From: Symsagittifera roscoffensis
Lineage: Eukaryota > Xenacoelomorpha > Acoela > Convolutidae
Assembly (NCBI RefSeq): GCF_963678635.1
Contig: NC_087063.1
Span: 20,032,701 to 20,096,700 of the forward strand
Direction of reading: 5' to 3'
Length of the DNA: 64,000 nt
Notes under the pieces: generated by a model
Told to the model about the DNA's origin: nothing
What the model saw: the letters and a program-made list of their open reading frames with translations, nothing else
Database searches by the model: none
Shown: piece by piece, positions 58,055 to 64,000 of the stretch
Layout: each line of letters begins with the position of its first letter
Numbering within the stretch: position 1 is the first letter of the stretch
Translations under genes and position numbers: made by a program

Positions 58055-59185
58055 AAAAAACCATCAAAAATTGCTACCCAACAGTCACAGAATCAGTCTT
58101 CACCGACATCATCCCAAGATAGCAAAACACCACCTTCAATTACTCAAAATCCTCAAACATCTACACGAATTTCTTTTCAAGACAATCCATACACTTTTGA
58201 AGAACGACACGCTCGTTTATCAGAACCACTAGAACCAGTTCAACGACAAGCACCTTTAAGCGAACCAACATATAACCTATATCCAACACTACCACAAGAA
58301 CTAAGTAGAATAAAAAATTCTAGTCAAAACCAAAATACAGTCGAAATAAATAGACAAATTATACATCCTCGACGAAACAGAAATTTTCAAACTCCCCGAG
58401 TTCATTTTGATATACCTCAATCCCCATCACAAAACACTCCAGAAAACCCCATTGGTATATTACCAGAAACCCCTACGCTTCTTTCACAACGTAGCACCTC
58501 AAGCCTACCATCAGATTACTTAGGTTCAACACCAACATCTGAGCAAATACGTGAAAATCCCTTTAACCCCCCAAACCAGGCATCACGATTTCCATATTGG
58601 ACTACACATTCATTTACACAAGGTGAACCAAATTTAGTCAATGACCCCATAGATATTTCTACGGATACAACAACATCCTCATCACTACCAGAAACATTAT
58701 CACTACCATCAACACCATCAATAAGCCAGTTTTCACCACCACCCTTTAACTTAAATTTTCCAAATAATCTCGACGCCAGATATCGAGAACAATCATCAAT
58801 AAATATTCCTTTAAGACTAGATTGGAATACATTTACAGCACCTCCACCATTATTTGGACAACATCAAGAAAGTAACCGCCTTCATAACTGGGCACTTAAT
58901 AGATTACAATATCGCCAAGATATTCACAACGATATCCGTGATCACAATATTCAAATACTCCAACAAAACAGTTTACAATTAAAGTTTGAAATCACAGTTA
59001 AGTTAAATAACATTACCCAACATCCCTACCCATTAAATCCACCTAACATAACAGCTCAATCACTACCACCACCGTTTATAACTACTGAAGTAATATATAA
59101 ATACGACAGATATACCAAAAACACAATTGGTTACATTACATTTTATAACCCATACTCAGGATTATCATACACATGTATATTCTAA
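58055..59185 (+). CDS. Open frame without ATG upstream of env (376 codons)
   Basis: Frame 2 is open from after TAA-TAA (58049-58054) to TAA 59183-59185 and has no ATG. The translation is clearly protein-like: Pro/Ser/Gln/Thr-rich at first, then an ordered C-terminal part (about 58760-59180). It overlaps the env ATG by 13 nt. Without a start codon it must be reached by splicing, frameshift or a non-AUG start. A strong donor CAG|GTGAAG 22 nt after the gag ATG is a candidate upstream site; I could not fix the acceptor. No homology recognised. Confidence 0.55.
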   Translation, partial: KKPSKIATQQSQNQSSPTSSQDSKTPPSITQNPQTSTRISFQDNPYTFEERHARLSEPLEPVQRQAPLSEPTYNLYPTLPQELSRIKNSSQNQNTVEINRQIIHPRRNRNFQTPRVHFDIPQSPSQNTPENPIGILPETPTLLSQRSTSSLPSDYLGSTPTSEQIRENPFNPPNQASRFPYWTTHSFTQGEPNLVNDPIDISTDTTTSSSLPETLSLPSTPSISQFSPPPFNLNFPNNLDARYREQSSINIPLRLDWNTFTAPPPLFGQHQESNRLHNWALNRLQYRQDIHNDIRDHNIQILQQNSLQLKFEITVKLNNITQHPYPLNPPNITAQSLPPPFITTEVIYKYDRYTKNTIGYITFYNPYSGLSYTCIF

Positions 59186-61791
59186 AATTATTAATTTTTC
59201 TCCAACTCCTTTTTCTAGTAATCTCAAATCAAAACATAAACCCTTCCCCTCGTACAGGACCACAAGATTTATTAGTAACACATTACGATTGTGAAGAAAA
59301 TGAACAAAAAACACTACATAAATATGCAATAAATCAAGTATCACAATGCGAAACAGAACCACAAGCTATAGAAACCACAGATGTAATAGCCACACTCTAT
59401 TCAAAAGCCCGAGCAACAACAGTTACAGGTTATAAATTTACAGCGACATTTCCCGAAAAGAAAGTACATTGTTCACAAGTCTCCAACGGCAACAAAAACC
59501 GACTTGACCATGAATCATTCTATCAAAGTAATATAGAACGTCTTTTACATCTCAATCCCGACGATTGTAAAAATGAATTACTTAGACTAAACATCACACA
59601 AAATAAAAACTCCCAAAGAAAATTAGTTAATTTTCAAGTTTTTTCAGACTCTGTACATCAATCACAACTTGAAAGACACCAAGGACATATAAAACTAGAC
59701 GAAAAATACCCGTATAACGGCGCACACGGACGATTAACCTATGACCTACATGATAAACATTGGATACCACACATTGGTATAAATAACCAATCAAACTGCA
59801 AAGCAGACACGAAAAATAAAGGATACCAAGAAATAATGTTTTTCGATTGGAAAATACAACTCGAAAAAATACAACTCACACGAGATTTATCAGATAATAC
59901 AATGATCTATCAAGGAATCCGATTACCTTGTAAAAATGATCAAGGTTATTGCGACCCTACAACGAGAACACAAGCAACAATTGTTTGGTTCCCCGAAGAT
60001 ACATGTACAACATTTCAAGTAGCAAAAATACACGCTCGTATGATAAAATTTCACGAAAAATATTTCATACAATCAATTCCTTATGAACAAGTCCATCCAT
60101 CACGAAAACTAAGTTCTAATTTTAGAAACATTGACAATATAGAAAATAAATTGACACGTTTTCAAATATATCAAGAAACAGAACTTGCATGTAAATACAG
60201 GAATCCACTTCACAGAACACAATACTCTGAAATATTAGTTGAATACGAAAAAGGATTCGACATGACCACTGGAAAAGTAAAAATCGACCCATATGCCACA
60301 GGTCATCCTCTAAACGAAGGAACATCCTATATACCAGTTAATTTTGAAAAAAGCAACGGACAACCTGGTGGACATCTAAAACCTTATGACACCAGAAGCA
60401 CACGCTTACAAGAATTATCACTAATGAATACTACATATTTCGGTAATATCCACTATGATATTCATTTAGATATGAAACTAGATTATACAATTAGCCGAAT
60501 TTTTCAAGAAATGTCACTCTCCGAATTAGAAACACTACACCAACTATGCGAATTAGAACGAACACAAATATTACAATCACTTGCACTAGCAGTATTAAAA
60601 ATACCCTATGCAGGATACTTATTATCAGGAAATAGATCAAATTTTTTAGACTACGAAGGAAACATCTTATGGTTTTATACTTGTACCAAAAAAGTATCAC
60701 CACTATACGTTTTTGAAGATAAACGATGTTATAAAAGAATCCCTATCTTTTATAAGAATAAAGTACATTTCGTGGATACACTTTCACGAAGAACCTATTT
60801 CTGGGATACCGCAGTCCCATGTGGATCAGAAAATAGCCACAATGTAGTACAACTAAACCCTGATGAAAATAAATATTATCTTCTCACTCCATATCCCACA
60901 TTAATGCAATCACTCAAAAAATTTTCACCAGAAAGCATTCGCGCTATCGCTCGAAACCCAAATATAGACTTACAATCAATAGGAATCTATTCAAAATCAG
61001 ATATTCAACATCACATTAGAACACAACAATTCCAAGAATTACTAACACAAATGGACACTATACAAAGACAATCAATTGACCAAAATCTACGCAAACTTGC
61101 AGAAACCGCAGGTTTTGCCGATATCTACACACAAGACTATAGCGGATATTTTAAAGACATTAAAGATTATATATATCTAAACGGTGAAAAATACCGTCCC
61201 CAAGATATATCACCAATTAACATTTTTAGCTTTGTTACACTCAAAAATGAGATCCTCGATTTTCTAGGATGGCCCTACTACATCTTAGAAAAATTGACTA
61301 TTTTATACGCAATGTTTAACTTTATTGGATTTCTTTTCTCACTTTTAAAAGGAATCTACAACACATGTGCTATACACACACAAGTAAACAGACAAGCAAG
61401 CGTAGCACGCATACTCTTTGCAGGATTTTTTGGAATCTTTTCTACATCTATAAACAAAATTCTTTTAGACGCACAAATAAAAGAATATAACACAAAAATA
61501 ACAACACGACAAAATACATACGACGAAGAACATAACAATGTAGACATAACGCCAACGGCACCACAATTACCAGCCCTACCAAATAACCATCCACTATCCC
61601 TAGTCCCACGAAATTTTCGAAACTTAGCCATCACACATAATCCAAATTTTCGACTCACCACATCACAAAGTCCCATTCAACATATAATGACACACCAGTC
61701 ACAAGATGATAATACTTATGAACAAATTATTGAACAACCCCATACCACCGCTTTTCAGTCTCAAAATAATCATTTTTTTAGCCCACGATGA
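59173..61791 (+). CDS. env: Env-like glycoprotein
   Basis: 872 residues. An N-terminal signal peptide (residues 1-18) is followed by a Cys-rich ectodomain of about 690 residues with several sequons (e.g. NIT, NQS, NTT, NRS). A membrane-proximal hydrophobic stretch lies at about 700-730, a second at about 743-763, and the cytoplasmic tail is Pro/Asn-rich. This layout and its position after pol fit an envelope protein that would mount particles on membranes. No obvious furin site or fusion peptide is seen, so the fusion class is open; the Cys-rich head vaguely recalls glycoproteins of chu- and rhabdo-type viruses, unproven. It overlaps the ORF before by 13 nt and the ORF after by ATGA. Intact. 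Confidence 0.7.
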   Translation: MYILKLLIFLQLLFLVISNQNINPSPRTGPQDLLVTHYDCEENEQKTLHKYAINQVSQCETEPQAIETTDVIATLYSKARATTVTGYKFTATFPEKKVHCSQVSNGNKNRLDHESFYQSNIERLLHLNPDDCKNELLRLNITQNKNSQRKLVNFQVFSDSVHQSQLERHQGHIKLDEKYPYNGAHGRLTYDLHDKHWIPHIGINNQSNCKADTKNKGYQEIMFFDWKIQLEKIQLTRDLSDNTMIYQGIRLPCKNDQGYCDPTTRTQATIVWFPEDTCTTFQVAKIHARMIKFHEKYFIQSIPYEQVHPSRKLSSNFRNIDNIENKLTRFQIYQETELACKYRNPLHRTQYSEILVEYEKGFDMTTGKVKIDPYATGHPLNEGTSYIPVNFEKSNGQPGGHLKPYDTRSTRLQELSLMNTTYFGNIHYDIHLDMKLDYTISRIFQEMSLSELETLHQLCELERTQILQSLALAVLKIPYAGYLLSGNRSNFLDYEGNILWFYTCTKKVSPLYVFEDKRCYKRIPIFYKNKVHFVDTLSRRTYFWDTAVPCGSENSHNVVQLNPDENKYYLLTPYPTLMQSLKKFSPESIRAIARNPNIDLQSIGIYSKSDIQHHIRTQQFQELLTQMDTIQRQSIDQNLRKLAETAGFADIYTQDYSGYFKDIKDYIYLNGEKYRPQDISPINIFSFVTLKNEILDFLGWPYYILEKLTILYAMFNFIGFLFSLLKGIYNTCAIHTQVNRQASVARILFAGFFGIFSTSINKILLDAQIKEYNTKITTRQNTYDEEHNNVDITPTAPQLPALPNNHPLSLVPRNFRNLAITHNPNFRLTTSQSPIQHIMTHQSQDDNTYEQIIEQPHTTAFQSQNNHFFSPR

Positions 61792-63593
61792 GCCGCCAAC
61801 TTGGATCACTACACCGATCAAATTCCCACCCAACCAATCTTACCTCTCCAATCCCAATAATACCACTTTTTGCTTTTCCGCCACCCGATTTCCCATCTAG
61901 TAATGTAACATCAGGCATGAATTCCGATACTAATTCACACATCTCAGTTTTATATTCCATCTCACAACTCAATAACCCGAATATTGAAACCCCCGATGAA
62001 TTCGCCGACTCAGAACCATCCCCATCCAATAATTTTCATAACTCTTCTAATTTTTCTCAACCCCCTTTTCAACCCATATTATCCAATAACCCTGACCCAA
62101 TCACTCCCACACCCTCTTATGCTTCCCAAGTTACCCCAACCTACTCCTCATACCATTCTGACCAATCATCTCATTCTCCAGACACCCCCCGAATCTCCCC
62201 AGAGCTAGATAATTTTATTACCCTTCAACAACAACCCTACCACCTTAATACCCCAACCATAAACCAAATCTCCTCCACAATAAATTCATCCAACCCCCCT
62301 ACCCCTACACCCTCTTCAAATTATACTGAATCATTAGCACCATCATCCACATCAACTGAATCTTCACTCAACACTAATAGAGCTTACCGCACTTTTAAAA
62401 GAAAGTTCCCCAACCATCCTTTCCCAGCAAAACCAGGAACAGCCCGTGAATACATCAACCACCCCAAGCATACTAACACAAAAGAATTTTTAGCCATCAC
62501 CTTACCCTCATTCCCACAATACACCTTAAACACCCCCCACGACACTAACGAAACACGCAACTTCGTAGATGAATACGTTTTAATGCCCACTCTCTCTTGG
62601 ACCTCATATTATCATTTCACTAACCCTCTTTGCTTACCATTATCTAACACTCACATCGATATAGAACGAAATACGGACATGCTATATCGACTCACTACAC
62701 CACTAACACCTAGACAATTTACTTACGTTGGATATAAAAAATCACTAAAAACACACACTGCACCTAGAGCTAACGAATATACACTCGAATACTATGATCA
62801 CAACATCATCAGAGCTAACCAAGATCAATTCTTAGACGACGATCGCTTCGCTAATCCACAAATTACCGAGAAATTTTTCATCAAGACACCATATACATTC
62901 ACACTAAACATCTTCGACCGAAAGTTTGATCACATTATTTCAGAAGCACTAACAGACACACAAGCATACGAAAGTTTTAAAGAACGCTTCCAAATATTTT
63001 CACTAACCTTTCATTTCCTTGCACCACACGAAAGAGATTTACACTGCTCACACGATATTATGTTGCGCACTAAACAAACCCACACATATAGTTATTATCG
63101 CTTCATCCAAAATCACTTTGACCTACACACACCCTCTAGACAACCACACCATCGTTTTCAATTCATTAATTCCAAATACACTTCACCATTTTTTCTAAAT
63201 TTCACATATTGTATTAAAGACACTAACCTCCATGGTATTCTTCGAAATTATGACCCCATAACCCAAATGTACATCTTCTGTCCCATTACCAAGACCTTCA
63301 ATGCCGAAGAATCCCGACCCTTCCTTATCCCGCACGAGTTTGTACAACCCATAGAAATCCCAATTTTAGAATTCATCCACAACACTAAATTCAATCACAA
63401 ATTATATAATCTAATCCAAAACACACCTTATGAGTTTGCAGTTGGCACTGAAGAACTAACCACTATCAAGGCACTTCAATTGCTTTGGCCACTGCTTCAG
63501 ACTAAAAATATCATCCGCATCTTAGCTAAACTACTAACAACTTCAGAACTAATTCACGACATCTTCCCCCACGGTTTTTTCCCCGACGACTAA
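61788..63593 (+). CDS. 3' accessory ORF (601 residues)
   Basis: It begins within the env stop (ATGA). Residues 1-210 are Pro/Ser/Thr/Asn-rich and disordered. Residues about 215-601 look folded, with many aromatic residues and regular secondary structure, no membrane segment and no known motif. The coding strand is more C-rich than gag-pol. Position resembles 3' accessory genes of complex retroviruses (foamy virus bel-type location), a comparison of layout only. A splice donor-like CAG|GTAAGT lies 3 nt after the stop. Confidence 0.6.
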   Translation: MSRQLGSLHRSNSHPTNLTSPIPIIPLFAFPPPDFPSSNVTSGMNSDTNSHISVLYSISQLNNPNIETPDEFADSEPSPSNNFHNSSNFSQPPFQPILSNNPDPITPTPSYASQVTPTYSSYHSDQSSHSPDTPRISPELDNFITLQQQPYHLNTPTINQISSTINSSNPPTPTPSSNYTESLAPSSTSTESSLNTNRAYRTFKRKFPNHPFPAKPGTAREYINHPKHTNTKEFLAITLPSFPQYTLNTPHDTNETRNFVDEYVLMPTLSWTSYYHFTNPLCLPLSNTHIDIERNTDMLYRLTTPLTPRQFTYVGYKKSLKTHTAPRANEYTLEYYDHNIIRANQDQFLDDDRFANPQITEKFFIKTPYTFTLNIFDRKFDHIISEALTDTQAYESFKERFQIFSLTFHFLAPHERDLHCSHDIMLRTKQTHTYSYYRFIQNHFDLHTPSRQPHHRFQFINSKYTSPFFLNFTYCIKDTNLHGILRNYDPITQMYIFCPITKTFNAEESRPFLIPHEFVQPIEIPILEFIHNTKFNHKLYNLIQNTPYEFAVGTEELTTIKALQLLWPLLQTKNIIRILAKLLTTSELIHDIFPHGFFPDD

Positions 63594-63596
63594 CAG

Positions 63597-63675
63597 GTAA
63601 GTATGAATTAAATGAATATTACTAACTAATTAAAATATTAAAAAACTCACCATACTTTATTCATGTTTTCTTTAG
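63597..63675 (+). other. Candidate short intron after the last ORF
   Basis: Donor CAG|GTAAGTATG and acceptor TTTTCTTTAG|ATTTT are 79 nt apart, both near consensus. Downstream of a stop codon its role is unclear; it may join alternative 3' exons. Confidence 0.4.
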
Positions 63676-64000
63676 ATTTTTAGCCTTCATCCGACGATCA
63701 CCTACAAAAACCACAAAAGACAAATAAAAATCGCAAATTTCATCAAACAGATTTCAAAAATTCTATTAATCTCTTACACTTATAAATTTATAAATTTAAT
63801 ACCAATGCAGTAAATTCATTTCTAAAATTTTCCCCCACAAGCAGTAAATCTAATTATGATGAAAATTTGTATCTTAATATTCCCCCATGACTAGCAGTAA
63901 ATTTCTAAATTCTATGTAGTAAATTAAATAAATGCAAATGCAGTACTAACCTTTTGATATTTTCATTCATTCGCACAGAAATTCTATCCACACTCGCACA
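63676..64000 (+). other. 3' non-coding end of the element with short repeats
   Basis: GCAGTAAAT or a close variant occurs five times (about 63806, 63841, 63895, 63917, 63940). No polypurine tract or LTR start is recognised before the window ends. Confidence 0.5.

Larger units (their letters stand above)
46900..64000 (+). mobile_element. Large env-bearing Ty3/gypsy (retrovirus-like) element, right end outside the window
   Basis: Gag-pol, env-like and several accessory ORFs lie on one strand with tiny overlaps (48811-48836, 57858-57861, 59173-59185, 61788-61791). All long frames are intact. The coding strand is A-rich and notably poor in G compared with the flanks. The 5' limit is uncertain: an AATAAA at 46911-46916 and a candidate primer-binding site at 47117 suggest the 5' LTR ends near 47115. 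No matching 3' LTR is seen before 64000, so it lies beyond the edge. Confidence 0.75.

Noticed and set aside
63600-64000. 3' LTR of the large element matching 46-48 kb
   Set aside because: I looked for shared blocks between the right edge and 45.7-48.4 kb and found none, so the LTR is taken to lie outside the window.

Overview
The window looks like the genome of an invertebrate animal (a multicellular eukaryote; I cannot name the phylum). The reasons are a rhodopsin-like seven-transmembrane receptor split by three in-phase exons, two family GT31 (beta-1,3-galactosyltransferase-like) genes, BEL/Pao and Ty3/gypsy retroelements, microsatellites and AT-rich repeat-filled spacers. Host genes are few; most of the sequence is mobile or repeat DNA.

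Layout. (1) 1-8520: a long, purine-rich, plus-strand coding tract of unknown family. It opens in an ORF that may continue beyond the left edge, with a coiled coil plus an SGNH/GDSL esterase-like domain with visible catalytic residues, followed by a second SGNH-like domain without its catalytic Asp-His and about 1,800 codons I do not recognise. It is cut by frameshifts and stops and is probably a decayed mobile-element or multigene polyprotein. (2) 8521-10782: non-coding, with two small hairpins and a 250-bp inverted-repeat element with poly-C/poly-G arms. (3) 10783-19784: a Ty3/gypsy element between two 1,249-bp, nearly identical direct repeats. Gag has lost its N-terminus, while pol (12711-17424) has intact catalytic motifs and is interrupted by exactly five stops, all TGA. 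(4) 19783-26525: two head-to-head GT31 glycosyltransferase genes; the stop codon of the left one sits on the LTR junction. (5) 26526-31259: spacer with a tRNA-like sequence. (6) 31260-43904: one GPCR gene on the minus strand (exons 43904-43463, 38729-38388, 31591-31260), with a decayed BEL/Pao element and several repeats in its introns. (7) 43905-46900: repeat islands, including an approximately 1.16-kb inverted-repeat element, a GTT microsatellite and an approximately 280-bp palindrome. (8) about 46.9-64.0 kb: a large, intact, Ty3/gypsy-type, retrovirus-like element. It carries a long leader, a basic accessory ORF, a 2,740-residue gag-pol in one frame, two small membrane ORFs, an ORF without any ATG, an 872-residue env-like glycoprotein and a 601-residue 3' ORF. 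Adjacent ORFs overlap by 4 to 26 nt, as in a compact virus; the 3' LTR lies beyond the right edge.

The most notable element is the last one: an apparently uninterrupted, accessory-gene-rich, env-bearing element with A-rich, G-poor coding strand. The next most notable are the TGA-only interruptions in the nearly identical-LTR gypsy copy and the unrecognised SGNH polyprotein tract at the left edge. All identifications come from reading motifs by eye; no database search was run.
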